NCBI RefSeq assembly: GCF_036625195.1
Contig: NZ_JAZKUG010000001.1
Location: forward strand, 3,348,001-3,412,000
DNA: 64,000 nucleotides
Direction: 5' to 3'
Origin: Accumulibacter sp.
Lineage (GTDB): Bacteria; Pseudomonadota; Gammaproteobacteria; Burkholderiales; Rhodocyclaceae
A model generated the notes under the pieces. The model saw only the letters and a list, made by a program, of their open reading frames with translations, did no database searches and was not told the origin of the DNA. The position numbers were made by a program, and so were the translations under genes. Shown piece after piece: positions 49,593-62,928 of the stretch (positions within the stretch are counted from its first letter, which is position 1; every line of letters begins with the position of its first letter).

Positions 49593-50465
49593 TCAGTTTT
49601 TCGGTTCGGCGCGCAAACGATAGCTGCTGGTGTCCGCCGTGTTGATTTCTATGTTGATTACGGTTCCCGGGAATGAAGTGTCCATGCGTGTCAAGGTTTC
49701 GCCCCGTGGACTGAATTCCCAGTAGCCTCTGTCTGATACGATCTGGATGCGGCCCTTGTTCATGGCAATGAATTCCCGGATCAGCTTAAGGCCGAGTCCT
49801 CCGGGGACGCTTCCCTTTCGAGTTGTATTGCCCTCCTGCAACGCCCAATTGATGGCCTTGTCGGAGTTCATTTTTAGCCCAAGCTCCTTGTAAATCTTGC
49901 GGCGAACTCCGAGACCTGCGTCGGCAACGCAGAAATCGAGGCGATTCTGTTGTGGGAAATACTGGCCGCAGGCAAAGATGCCCAGTTTGCTGTCAGAGTG
50001 CATCGCCGCATTGACAAAAATCTCCAGGATGCTGTTCTTGAAGCGCTGCGACAAGGCTTCCGACATGATCGGCAGATCCTTGCCGCGCAAATGTCTGTTC
50101 AGGTAGGCAGCAAAGTAGCGGTCGTCGGTGGCCGAAAAGCGGTGGTACGGAATCGTTGTGCCATGCGTATCGGCTTTTTCTGGAAACCCGAATCCGGTAA
50201 GGAAGTGGTTCTTGGCAAGAATGGTTTCGACACCCTGTCGAAGCCCACAAGGCTTGAGCGTGTTCAGGTTATCCAGGGCATGAGCAAAGACGACGCCGAG
50301 TGGCGCGCTCATGTTGGCGTCGAACCAGGTGCAGGCCGAGAAATCCACGTCGACGATATCTAGCAGATAGCTATCCAGGGCAGCCGCAAGCACTGCCAAT
50401 CGTGAGAATCCCAGTTCGTTGCTGCGGATCTCGCCCAGAGCCACCTTGGCTGGATTGCCGGTCAT
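49593..50465 (-). CDS. GHKL-type ATPase
   Basis: 290 residues. The first 70 resemble a STAS-like strand/helix set (VDVDFSACTWFDANMSAPLG). Residues 135-270 form a HATPase: N-box EIFVNAAMH (E148, N152), G1 box DAGLG (182-186) and G2 box GGLGL (222-226). No histidine phosphoacceptor or receiver domain is visible, so it resembles anti-sigma-type or sensor GHKL proteins. ATG 50465 chosen at the beginning of conserved sequence; the ribosome site is weak. Confidence 0.75.
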   Translation of the reverse strand: MTGNPAKVALGEIRSNELGFSRLAVLAAALDSYLLDIVDVDFSACTWFDANMSAPLGVVFAHALDNLNTLKPCGLRQGVETILAKNHFLTGFGFPEKADTHGTTIPYHRFSATDDRYFAAYLNRHLRGKDLPIMSEALSQRFKNSILEIFVNAAMHSDSKLGIFACGQYFPQQNRLDFCVADAGLGVRRKIYKELGLKMNSDKAINWALQEGNTTRKGSVPGGLGLKLIREFIAMNKGRIQIVSDRGYWEFSPRGETLTRMDTSFPGTVINIEINTADTSSYRLRAEPKN

Positions 50466-50562
50466 AGGAAATCGGCCCGGAAAGCACGGCCGCGGGCGGT
50501 GGGCACGGGATCTCCTTGCAAAAGTCTCAACACTGTTGAGATTATTTCTGGCACGTATCGAT

Positions 50563-50907
50563 TCATACTTCCCCTTCCAGCAAACGGGCCAGTCCGACGC
50601 GAACGGCCATGGCATCGCTGGCCGCGAGTTTCCCGAGTTCGCCCCGCACCAGGCGATGGTCGAGCGTGAAGAGCTTGAAACGCACCATCGACGGCGCTGG
50701 CAAGCCAGCGGCGGCGAGATCGGCGAGCGGGCAGTCGAGCGGCCAGGGGGCATTGGCCTGCGAGGTGATCATCGCCATCACCGAATGGCCGGCCGGAATG
50801 TTGAAAGCCGCGGCGTCCGAGAGCACCAGCGCCGGGCGGTTCTTCGTCGCGTTGCGGTCGGTGAAGGGAAACGGCACGCGGACGACCGCGAAGCGTTCAA
50901 AGCTCAC
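50563..50907 (-). CDS. MazF/PemK-family toxin
   Basis: 114 residues. VVRVPFPFTDRNATKNRPAL then VLSDAA is the MazF/PemK N-terminal fold, and SMVRFKLFTLDHRLVRGELG carries the second conserved block. An mRNA interferase of the MazF type. It overlaps the antitoxin end by 11 bp. Apparently intact. Confidence 0.88.
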   Translation of the reverse strand: MSFERFAVVRVPFPFTDRNATKNRPALVLSDAAAFNIPAGHSVMAMITSQANAPWPLDCPLADLAAAGLPAPSMVRFKLFTLDHRLVRGELGKLAASDAMAVRVGLARLLEGEV

Positions 50908-51127
50908 GATAGGCTTCCTCGTCGGCGCTGCCCGACCACTCGGAGAGCGTGCCTTCGACAGCGCGCAGGTATTCGAGGTCCAGCGGTTGCACGCGGCGGA
51001 CGGTCGCCGTGCCGTCAGCGCCGACTTCCCAGGCGATCAGGTCGCCGGGGGCGACATGCAGTGCGGCGCGCACGTCCTGCGGGATCGTGGTCTGGCCCTT
51101 GGCAGTGATTTTGGCAACGGCGAGCAT
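50897..51127 (-). CDS. MazE/AbrB-type antitoxin
   Basis: 76 residues. The AbrB swapped-hairpin motif AKITAKGQTTIPQDVRAALH is at the N-terminus and an acidic tail (EEAYREL) at the C-terminus. ATG 51127 has GGAG six bases upstream; an ATG 24 bp earlier is less likely. It probably autoregulates the MazEF pair. Confidence 0.88.
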   Translation of the reverse strand: MLAVAKITAKGQTTIPQDVRAALHVAPGDLIAWEVGADGTATVRRVQPLDLEYLRAVEGTLSEWSGSADEEAYREL

Positions 51128-51230
51128 CTCGTTCTCCAGTAAGGATTGCATTACATCCTTACTCTACAGCGGGCAGTCGCCTGAATCAAGGAGGCAGGTC
51201 GGCGGGCTCTGGCGAGGTGAAACGTCGGGA

Positions 51231-52220
51231 TCAGGGGAGCGCAACGCCAGAACGATCGGCAATTCGTCGAGCGAGAGCGAGAAAGTCGGCGTAGGCATTG
51301 CGCACGGCTTCTCCATGCGCGCCGATGGCGCCATCTGCCGGTTTCAGGGAGAACACCGGCTTACGTGCTTCCATGGCCATCGGCATCAGACTGCGGTAAT
51401 GCTTGAGCATCGCGAGGCAATACGGGTCTGCGCTGGCGCTTATCGTGCCACCCGGTCGCTCGTTCAGCACCGATTCACGGTATTCGTCGGGAAATCGGTT
51501 GATCCAGCGCTGATATGCTTTGGGCGGTCGGTTCTCGCGCATGCCATGTTGCATCACCACGTAACCCAATGGCTCGATCTGCCCCGAGGGCAACTCGATC
51601 AACGGATCGGGGTTCTTGGCCGACAGTTCCTGCCAACTTGCGCGCCAGGCGCGAAGCGACGGCCCGAGATTGCGCAGACCCTGCAGGGAGAACAGGTCCG
51701 GGCCAAGCGGAATCACGACGTGCTGACTGGCGATGAGCGCTGCACGGTTGATTGCGCCCAGATTCGGTCCGACATCGATCAAGACCCACTGCGCGCCGGA
51801 TTGTGTCGCTGCCTGGCGCGCACCCCGGTAGAAGGCAGTCATGGTGCGAAACGCCGATTCGTCCCGATTGTGGCAACGCGGCCATGCGTCGGAGAGCTTG
51901 TCCTCAAACGTCGATAGCGCCAGGTCCCCGACCACCAGTCCAAGATGTGGATTGATCTGCTCCATGTGCGGTGCCTGCACATCACCGAGTCCGCGGATGA
52001 TGGGGCGCAACGCGCCGAATATCGTTCCGGGATGTTCGCCATTCGGCCAGAGAAGCTCAAGCTGGTCTTCGCTCAGGAACATGCTGGTGAGGTTGGCTTG
52101 CGGATCAAGGTCCACCGCCAGCACAGTCTCGCCCCGCTCGGCGATCATGCACGCCAGGTGATAGACCAGCGTGGTCTTGCCCACACCACCCTTGTTGTTG
52201 AAGAATGCGATGGTCTTCAT
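51231..52220 (-). CDS. ParA/Soj-family ATPase
   Basis: 329 residues. Deviant Walker A NNKGGVGKTT at 8-17, AVDLDPQANLT near 42 and VLIDVGPNLGAIN near 150 define a ParA-type ATPase. No ParB gene or parS-like repeat is next to it. Its ATG overlaps the stop of the AlbA_2 gene (ATGA), so the two are translated together. Comparable ParA/AlbA_2 pairs occur in accessory regions; role unproven. Confidence 0.85.
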   Translation of the reverse strand: MKTIAFFNNKGGVGKTTLVYHLACMIAERGETVLAVDLDPQANLTSMFLSEDQLELLWPNGEHPGTIFGALRPIIRGLGDVQAPHMEQINPHLGLVVGDLALSTFEDKLSDAWPRCHNRDESAFRTMTAFYRGARQAATQSGAQWVLIDVGPNLGAINRAALIASQHVVIPLGPDLFSLQGLRNLGPSLRAWRASWQELSAKNPDPLIELPSGQIEPLGYVVMQHGMRENRPPKAYQRWINRFPDEYRESVLNERPGGTISASADPYCLAMLKHYRSLMPMAMEARKPVFSLKPADGAIGAHGEAVRNAYADFLALARRIADRSGVALP

Positions 52221-53015
52221 GGCCGCCTGCGAAGGGTTGCGAGCACGTAGCCGGCATCGAACTGAAATTCTGCCCGGGGGCTGCCGTTCCTCTCCAGGGC
52301 ATCCTGCGCGCGCAGCACGCCTCGCCCGTAACGATTGACATAGCCCAGGGCCTTCAGCGCTTCGGCGACCACCGGGTTCCGGTAGCTGGTTTGCCGCGGA
52401 AAATTCGCCAGCGACGCTTCGCCATACAGCCCGCCGGGACTCTGTATCTCGAGTCGATCCTCGAGCCATGTGATCCTCAGGGGGGCTGTCGACGCATAGT
52501 CCCGATGCATGATGGCGTTCATCAGTAGCTCGCGGACGGCAATGCGTGGGTAGGACTCGACGTTACGCTCCCGCAGGGCGCCATCGGCGGCGGGAAACTG
52601 GATCAATTGCGCGTCGACGAGGGCGTCGAGTTCACGAAGCACCGTCAGCAGGTCGCCGCTCAGTTCCCGCTCATTGAGTACCGGAGCGGCGAGCGAATTG
52701 CCGCCCACCCGAAGGAACTGAACATAGGCCCCGGGCAGCCAGTTGCGAACGTCGAAGCCGAACAGGATGATCCCGGCGTGCGTCGGGCACTTCCTGCCAA
52801 GATCGAAGAACCGCAGCGAGGCCAATTGTTGCTCGACCGACCGCCTGTTTTCTGCGATGACGTCCGCGGCCACCGCCTGTTGAAGATAATCGATGACGAA
52901 AAGAGAAGTCGCCAGATCTTCCACTGTACTGTCAAGGCACGGTTGCGCGTCGAAGGTCCTGGCTTGCGATACCCGCCGCTCGATAAGGATTCGTTCCTCG
53001 TGCTCGGTTGCATAC
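52217..53015 (-). pseudogene. AlbA_2 / HATPase_c_4 regulator gene, 3' part (split by ISAs1)
   Basis: Joined in frame to the 5' part once ISAs1 and one 10-bp duplication are removed: GYAT is followed by EHEERILIERRVSQARTFDA. This half contains ESYPRIAVRELLMNAIMHRD, the divergent GHKL N-box of RecG-like 'AlbA_2/HATPase_c_4' regulators, and a final GYVNRYGRGV segment. The reconstructed protein is 393 residues. Confidence 0.85.
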
Positions 53016-54298
53016 CAGGGCCTCCGCACTCGGTTGTCATAGCGGCGTGAGACCGAGAATCCGGAGCCGAACGTCGTCGTCCCAAGCGGCACGTTTGCGT
53101 GTCCGGCGCAGGCTGGTCTTGGTGTTGTCGGCCGCATCCAGGCGAATCAGGTTGAGGACGATCTTCTTCAGGAGTGAGAGATTCTGCGGAGCGTTGTCCT
53201 TGCGCACGGTGCTGGCATCTTCGCCAAAGCTGACGTCGAGCACCCAGTGAAGTCGATTCTCCACGCCCCAGTGGCTTCGCACGGACACAGCAAGTTGCTC
53301 GGCGGTCAGGTCGCGAGAGCTGATGTAGTAGCGCCGCTCGAAGCTGGATTCGTTGTTGCCGACCTGGCGCAGGGAGTCGACCAGACCGATCGTCCGGCAC
53401 TTGGGCCAATCAGCCAGATCAACGATGCCGTGCGCAGGCAGGACCGAGGCAATTTGTCCGACGATTCGACCACGGGACTTGTGGGCGAGCCCGTGACGTT
53501 TCACCGTGTCGCAACCAGATTGGTCAATGAACTCGGTCTCGAGGGCTTCAAGCAGCGTCGGCTGGTTGCCTTTGACCGCCAGCAGGTAGTCACCCCCTTG
53601 GTCCGTGATCTGGCGGGCAATGCTCTTCTGGCACCCCATGGCATCGATGGAGACCAGCAACCCCTTGATATACAGCGCTTTGAGCAGTTCCGGGATCGCC
53701 GTGATCTCATTGCTCTTGCTGGCAACCTTTTCCTGTCCCAGCACGATGCCCAACTCGGTCGCCAAGGCGCTGACCATGTGAATCGCTGTCTCGCCGCCAC
53801 TGCCCGAACCGCGCACCGTCTTGCCATCGACCGCAACACCCCCTCTCAGCGCGCCGACGACCCCGACCACCCAGCGGCGGAATGCGGCCTCGAATTGCTT
53901 CGGGTCCAGCGCTCGAAACACCCGCAGAAACGTCTCCTCGGACGGGATACCGTTCTTCAGCACCAAGAACTTGCGCAACCAAGGCTCTTTCGTCCGTCCC
54001 CAGTCCACGATGTCTTCAATGGTGTCACAATCGGACAGCGCCGCTGCCATCGCAATCACGAGCATCTCCACGAAGTCATGCAGCGTCCCGTTGCTCGGTT
54101 TGTGCGGATCGTCCACTTCCCTCAAGCAGCACATCAGGCTTGCCCCCTTCGTCACAATCATTTCGGTCGCCCAAAAGACGAGAGTAGACCTGATTCGGGA
54201 AGGGTTTACAAGCTATTTGCATAAGCTCATGAATGTAAACGGGTTTGCCATATCTGATATGACTATGGAGAATATGCTGTCCGAGTGCGGAGGCCCTG
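53016..54298 (-). mobile_element. ISAs1-family insertion sequence
   Basis: 1283 bp with terminal inverted repeats CAGGGCCTCCGCACTCGG and complement. Target duplication GGTTGCATAC at 53006-53015 and 54299-54308. It splits the AlbA_2 regulator gene in the same orientation. Confidence 0.95.
53037..54161 (-). CDS. ISAs1-family transposase
   Basis: 374 residues, full length. The N-terminal DDE_Tnp_1-associated region (LHDFVEMLVIAMAAALSDCD) is followed by VAVDGKTVRGS (first Asp), LVSIDAMGCQKSIA (second Asp) and HWGVENRLHWVLDVSFGED (Glu region). No lesion seen, so the element may still be active. Confidence 0.93.
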   Translation of the reverse strand: MIVTKGASLMCCLREVDDPHKPSNGTLHDFVEMLVIAMAAALSDCDTIEDIVDWGRTKEPWLRKFLVLKNGIPSEETFLRVFRALDPKQFEAAFRRWVVGVVGALRGGVAVDGKTVRGSGSGGETAIHMVSALATELGIVLGQEKVASKSNEITAIPELLKALYIKGLLVSIDAMGCQKSIARQITDQGGDYLLAVKGNQPTLLEALETEFIDQSGCDTVKRHGLAHKSRGRIVGQIASVLPAHGIVDLADWPKCRTIGLVDSLRQVGNNESSFERRYYISSRDLTAEQLAVSVRSHWGVENRLHWVLDVSFGEDASTVRKDNAPQNLSLLKKIVLNLIRLDAADNTKTSLRRTRKRAAWDDDVRLRILGLTPL

Positions 54299-54691
54299 GG
54301 TTGCATACCCCCGTCTCGGACCGTTGCGTATGCAGATGCGGCCCCTGTAACGCACGGGCGGCAGCATGGCGGGCTGTACAGTCACGACAGCAACCTCGCC
54401 TTGTGCCGTGGAAAGTTTCTCCACGAAAATCGCGGGCAGCGGTTGTATGGCACCGTCGTCGCGCAAGCCACCAAGGTTGCGCAACAACTCGTCGGAAACC
54501 GAAATTCCGGCGAACTGGCCCGCGTTGTCCACACCGACGATCAAATGACCGGGGCGACCGTGATTGGGCAGATCGTTGGCGAAAGCGCATACCGCCTCCG
54601 AGAATTTGTCCGTGTCCTTGGTAGAAATCGTAAACTCGACACGATCGGCCTCATGGTGCGCGATCAGCTCGCGCAATTCCTGTTCAGTCAT
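54299..54691 (-). pseudogene. AlbA_2 regulator gene, 5' part (split by ISAs1)
   Basis: ATG 54691, seven bases after the helicase stop, begins an AlbA_2 (Schlafen-type) domain: HHEADRVEFTISTKDTDKFS, AFANDLPNHGRPGHLIVGVD and YRGRICIRNGPRRGYAT up to the ISAs1 junction. The fused remainder of the frame beyond the junction is IS sequence. Confidence 0.85.
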
Positions 54692-54698
54692 GATGTGC

Positions 54699-58289
<3,591 letters not shown>

Positions 58290-58343
58290 CGCCGATCGGA
58301 TTGGGTCGTTGTTGTTCGCTTCCCGAAGAGGGCCATTTTCCAT

Positions 58344-59096
58344 CAGCGCAGCGTGTCTGACACGGGATTTCTTGATTGGCGCGGGAACCGTGCAGGTCTA
58401 CCCCTCCGGGAGGTGACGAATGGCCAGTTCTGCGGACGATCTAGCCGGGCAGCGCTACAGCACACAACGCTGGCGTCGGCGTCATGCGCGCTGCAGCGCA
58501 TGGAACGTTCCCACTTGGTCCTCAGGACGACAAAGTCCCGCCTTGGCAGGCCAGGGGGCGGTAGAGGTGGCGCAGGGTTCCTGAAAGAATCGTATACCAG
58601 CCACCGTCCCGCAGCGAACCCGGCTCGTCGGAGGTGCTGTTCACGCCGACGAACTTCCAGCCATCGTTCAGCTCCCACGGGCTGGCCCTGTCTCCCGAAT
58701 GGGACTGTAGCTCCCGAAGGACCCGGACGGCCTGTGTAGTCAGCGGGACCGGATCGTCTTCCTTCATCATGCCAAGCCGCCGACGGCTACGGTCGCGTTC
58801 GCCACGGCCAGACCACGTGGCCGTGTCAAGCTCAACCTCCTCCCAGCGCGCGCATCGAGCCTCCCCCAGGCCGCAGGAAAGTCAGCAGCGCGAGGCGAAC
58901 TGCAGGCTTTTCCGGTTTCTAGCTACCCTATGGTGGCATCGTACCCCAACAGGTGTTCGCGTACCCCAAGTCATACCCCTGTCAGGCACGGACATGGGTG
59001 GACTTTCCGCGGTCGAGATGGGCCAGAGATGTTTGCTGGTCACCTGAATCCATTGATGTTCTTGACTTCTGCGGACTTCGGCGGACGCCCGGAAAG
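58344..59096. other. Right edge of the defence block
   Basis: About 750 bp between the helicase start and tRNA-Arg. Apart from the short integrase-like scrap listed separately I see no intact gene or repeat. The helicase operon promoter should lie here, but no clear boxes were found. Confidence 0.5.
58522..58770 (-). pseudogene. Possible phage-type integrase fragment
   Basis: An 82-codon frame begins DDPVPLTTQAVRVLRELQSH, close to the VPLS-x-QA-x2-ILREL segment of P4-type tyrosine recombinases that insert at tRNA genes. The rest is not recognisable and the catalytic residues are absent. Lying 330 bp from tRNA-Arg, it may be the relic of the integrase that brought in the block. It could instead be a small unrelated gene. 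Confidence 0.4.
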
Positions 59097-59168
59097 TCCC
59101 CTCGACAGGAATCGAACCTGTATCCCACGCTTAGGAGGCGTGTGCACTGTCCATTGTGCTACGAGGAG
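59097..59168 (-). tRNA. tRNA-Arg (CCT anticodon)
   Basis: 72 nt without encoded CCA. Acceptor CTCCTCG pairs with CGAGGGG (one T-G), D-arm GCACAATGGACAGTGC, anticodon stem CACGC/GCGTG around CTCCTAA (anticodon CCT), T-arm ACAGG-TTCGATT-CCTGT. Its 3' end faces the defence block. Confidence 0.93.
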
Positions 59169-59224
59169 GAGGGCGCGTATTGTAGCCGCTGGCCCGGATT
59201 TCCGCCAAGCCGCCCCTCACCGCG

Positions 59225-60729
59225 GGGTGCAATCGGAAGTGCGACTGTGGATCAGGCGGCCTGTTGACGTGTGGACTGCCAATAGCGGTCCCACTCCTGG
59301 TTGGCGCGGCAGACACGCAGCGCCAGCATGTGCTTGGCGTTTTTCAGTTTCCACCAAGCGCCGGCCCGCTTGAGACGGTCCTGGATGACGTAACGGTGTG
59401 CGCTTTCGATTTCGCCGGACCCTATTGGCAGCCCGGCCACGAGCGCGTCTTGATAGTTGAACTGTCCCGGGCGATTGGTGAGATAGCGATGCGCCGCGCG
59501 CACCGGGGCGTTGGCATCGGGAACGGTGTCGTCCTCGACGAATCGCTGCAGTTCCTCGACGACGTCCTGGAGGCGGTTCTGTTTCAGCCGATCCTTCTGC
59601 GTTTCCAGCCAAGCCCTCGCCGCCGTGCCGGCGATCGTGTCCCCTGCGGCCGTCAGGTAGTCACAGACATGGTAGAAATCGACGAGAAAGTGGCCTTGCA
59701 GTCCGAATTGCTCACTCACCTGATCCGCAATCCATGCGGCGCCGTCGCTGACCGCATGGACCTTGGTCTTACGCCCCAGTCCGGCCTGAACCGCCGTGCG
59801 CAACAGCGTCTCTCCGACCTGGTCGGGCGGGCCCACGGTGGCGCCGAACACCGGGGTGACGGAGCCGGGCGCATGGACCAGACTCAAACGCGCTTCCCTC
59901 CAGCCCACCCGGCGGGTCTTGCGGCGGTCCACTTTCGCGCTCTGGTCGTCCGATTCGGCCGTCTCCACGACGGGAATCATGCTCCCATCGATCTCGCCGA
60001 TCAACTGCTCTACGCCGTCTCGTGCCGGGATTTTTGCCGCCGCTTTCGGGCGCTCGTCGATCGTCGCGGCATGCCGCAAGACGATCGGCCAGCACGTACT
60101 GGCGGACACCTCGATACCGTAGTGCTCTTTCAGCTTCTGCGGAATGCGCGCCGCGGGCGCGTCCGCCCCGAAATCAACGATCGCTCGCTGCAGCGGCTCC
60201 GAGCAGCCCCGGCAGACCACCTCCGCCGAACGCGTGAATGGCCGGATCTCCGGCCCGCGCGTCCCTTGCCGGAAGACCTGCTCCGCTACTTCGATCTGTC
60301 CGTACCGGGTCTGCCAATAGACGTTTTTTTTCCTTCCGCTGCACGCCCGGTTGTTGCGCCACCTCTTCTTCCTTCCGCTGCGCTTGCCGTCGCGCCCAGC
60401 CGTGCAACGCTTCGTTGCCCAACTGCCGCAATTCCTCCGTCACCCGCCGCTCCGCCTCCGCCGCCTTCTCAACATCGCCGGCCGCATTCTCGACCACCGC
60501 CAGCAAAGACTCGATCTTGGCTTGGAGCTCGGGATGATCTCTAAACCGCTCTTCCAAACCCCGACTCGGCTTGAGTCGCCCCTCCATTTCCGACCACCTT
60601 TCTGTCATGGGTCTCGCTCCAAGGTGAAGTAACCCATCACTATTTACCCCACCTCCGCCCAATTGTCTAGTGCCGAATGCCACCGCCAACCACCTCGCCC
60701 CGGCGTCAGTCGCACTTCCGATTGCACCC
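59225..60729 (-). mobile_element. ISKra4-family insertion sequence, copy 3
   Basis: 1505 bp with the same terminal repeats as copies 1 and 2. Target duplication CTCACCGCG at 59216-59224 and 60730-60738. Inserted 56 bp upstream of tRNA-Arg, between it and uup. Confidence 0.95.
59252..60608 (-). CDS. ISKra4-family transposase, copy 3 (+1 shift at A8)
   Basis: Same organisation as the other two copies: start ATG 60608, A8 run at 60324-60331, second frame ending TRQQAA. No stop or indel seen, so it may be functional. Confidence 0.85.
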
Positions 60730-60931
60730 CTCACCGCGAGCGGCATGGCCCAAGGGCAGGGCGCATGGCGATGGCCCGTCGTTCCGGGGCCACTGGATGC
60801 GCGAATGAGTGCCCGTAAGGCCTCTGGCTGCCCGCTCGCGGTAGAATGCCGGGCTGTCGGCGACAGACGGGCGCGACCGTCGTCCCCGCATCGCTCTCCC
60901 GCTTCCTTCTCCGGCGCAACGATTCCAGCCC

Positions 60932-62863
60932 ATGCCGTACATCATTCTCACCGACGCTTCGCTCGCCTTTGGCCACGTGCCGCTGCTCGACCATGCCGAC
61001 TTCCAGCTCGACGCGGGCGAAAGGGTGGCGTTGATCGGCCGCAACGGCACCGGCAAGTCGTCGCTGCTCGCGGCCCTCGCCGGTTGCGGTGGGCTCGACG
61101 AAGGGAAGCTTTGGCTGCAGCCGGGGCTGCGCATCGGCTACGTGCCACAGGAACCGCCGTTTGCCGCCGGGCAGACCGTCTTCGAGGCGGTGGTCGCGGG
61201 CATGGGCGAGGTTTCGCGCCTGCTCGGTGAGTACCACTCGGTGTCGCATGCGCTCGCCGAGGCAGGCGCCGACGCGGACGAACTGCTGGAGCGGATGCAC
61301 ACGCTGCAGACGGAACTGGAGGCGCGCCAGGCATGGTCCTTCGAGGCACAGGCCGAGCGGGTCATCCAGCGCTTCTCGCTCGACGCCGAGCGCCTCGTCG
61401 GTACGCTCTCCGGCGGCCAGAAGAAGCGCCTGGCGCTGGCGCAGGCACTCGCCGTGTCGCCCGACCTGCTGTTGCTCGACGAGCCGACGAATCACCTCGA
61501 CGTGGCGGCGATCGAATGGCTGGAGGAGATGCTGCTGCACTCGACGATGACGCTGGTGTTGATCACCCATGACCGCCGTTTCCTCGAGCGGGTCGCGACA
61601 CGCATCGTCGAACTCGATCGTGGCAGCCTGCTCTCCTGCCCCGGCAGCTTCGCCGAGTACCAGGTGCGCAAGGAGGCGATGCTGCACGACGAGGCGCTGG
61701 CGAATGCGCGTTTCGACAAGTTCCTGGCGCAGGAGGAAGTGTGGATCCGGCAGGGAATCAAGGCGCGGCGGACCCGCAACGAAGGGCGGGTCCTGCGCCT
61801 CGAGCGCCTGCGACGCGAGCGGCAGGCGCGCCGCGAGCGGCAGGGGAAGGTCGAGCTGACGCTCGATGCCGGGGACCGCAGCGGCAAACTGGTGGCAGCG
61901 CTCGAAGGGGTCGGCAAGCGCTTTGGCGAGAAGTGCGTCGTGCGGGACTTCTCGTGTCGTGTGCAGCGCGGCGACAAGATCGGCATCATCGGCCCGAATG
62001 GCGTCGGCAAGACGACCCTGCTGCGGCTGATCCTCGGCGAGCTGGCGCCCGACGCGGGCCGGGTGATCCTGGGCACGAAGGTACAGGTGGCGTACTTCGA
62101 CCAGTTCCGCAGCCAACTCGACGAACAGGCGACATTGATCGACATCATCTCGCCCGGGTCGGACTTCGTCGAGATCGGCAACCAGAAGAAGCACGTCATC
62201 AGCTACCTCGGCGATTTTCTGTTTGCGCCGCAGCGGGCGCGTTCGCTGGTCAGCTCGCTGTCCGGTGGCGAGCGCAACCGCCTGCTGTTGGCGCGCCTCT
62301 TCGCGCGACCGGCGAACGTCCTCGTCCTCGACGAGCCGACCAACGACCTCGACATCGAGACACTCGAGCTGCTCGAGGAGTTGTTGCTGGATTACCCCGG
62401 CACGCTGTTCCTCGTCAGCCACGATCGAGCGTTCCTCGACAATGTCGTGACGCAGACGATTGCCGCCGAAGGCGACGGAATCTGGCGCGAGTACGCTGGC
62501 GGATACCAGGATTGGGCCGATCATCAGGCGGCTCGGCAGCGCGATGATGTACCGGCGACGGCCGGACTGCGGTCGCGCGACACCCTGGCGCCGGCGAGCC
62601 GCACCGGCGACGGCTCGAGGAAGGCGGTGACGAGGAGCGCGGCGAGTGGCCGGCTGACCTGGAAGGAGGCGCAGGAGCTCGCCGCCTTGCCCGACCGCAT
62701 CGCCGGTCTCGAGGCGGAACAGAAGCGGATCGGCGAGCGTCTCGCCGACCCCGCGCTGTACCAGTCGCCGCCCCAGGAGGCGCAGAGCCTGGCGGCGCGG
62801 CTGCATGCGATCGACGAGGAGTTGCTGGCTCTGCTTGAGCGCTGGGAGACTCTCGAGGGCTGA
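60932..62863 (+). CDS. uup: ABC-F ATPase Uup
   Basis: 643 residues with two ABC domains. Walker A GRNGTGKSS (36-44), signature LSGGQ and LLLDEPTNHLD in the first; GPNGVGKTT, LSGGERNR and LVLDEPTNDLD in the second. The linker between them and the C-terminal coiled coil (about 590-643, RIAGLEAEQKRIGERLADP...) fit Uup, the ABC-F factor linked to ribosome function and transposon excision, rather than EttA. Intact, in contrast to the ettA relic at 16.9 kb. Confidence 0.9.
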   Translation: MPYIILTDASLAFGHVPLLDHADFQLDAGERVALIGRNGTGKSSLLAALAGCGGLDEGKLWLQPGLRIGYVPQEPPFAAGQTVFEAVVAGMGEVSRLLGEYHSVSHALAEAGADADELLERMHTLQTELEARQAWSFEAQAERVIQRFSLDAERLVGTLSGGQKKRLALAQALAVSPDLLLLDEPTNHLDVAAIEWLEEMLLHSTMTLVLITHDRRFLERVATRIVELDRGSLLSCPGSFAEYQVRKEAMLHDEALANARFDKFLAQEEVWIRQGIKARRTRNEGRVLRLERLRRERQARRERQGKVELTLDAGDRSGKLVAALEGVGKRFGEKCVVRDFSCRVQRGDKIGIIGPNGVGKTTLLRLILGELAPDAGRVILGTKVQVAYFDQFRSQLDEQATLIDIISPGSDFVEIGNQKKHVISYLGDFLFAPQRARSLVSSLSGGERNRLLLARLFARPANVLVLDEPTNDLDIETLELLEELLLDYPGTLFLVSHDRAFLDNVVTQTIAAEGDGIWREYAGGYQDWADHQAARQRDDVPATAGLRSRDTLAPASRTGDGSRKAVTRSAASGRLTWKEAQELAALPDRIAGLEAEQKRIGERLADPALYQSPPQEAQSLAARLHAIDEELLALLERWETLEG

Positions 62864-62928
62864 CGGCGCGAGCGGCTGCTGCTCTGGTCCCGCTGGCGAC
62901 GGCTCGCTTGGCGCTGCCGGGACGCGGC

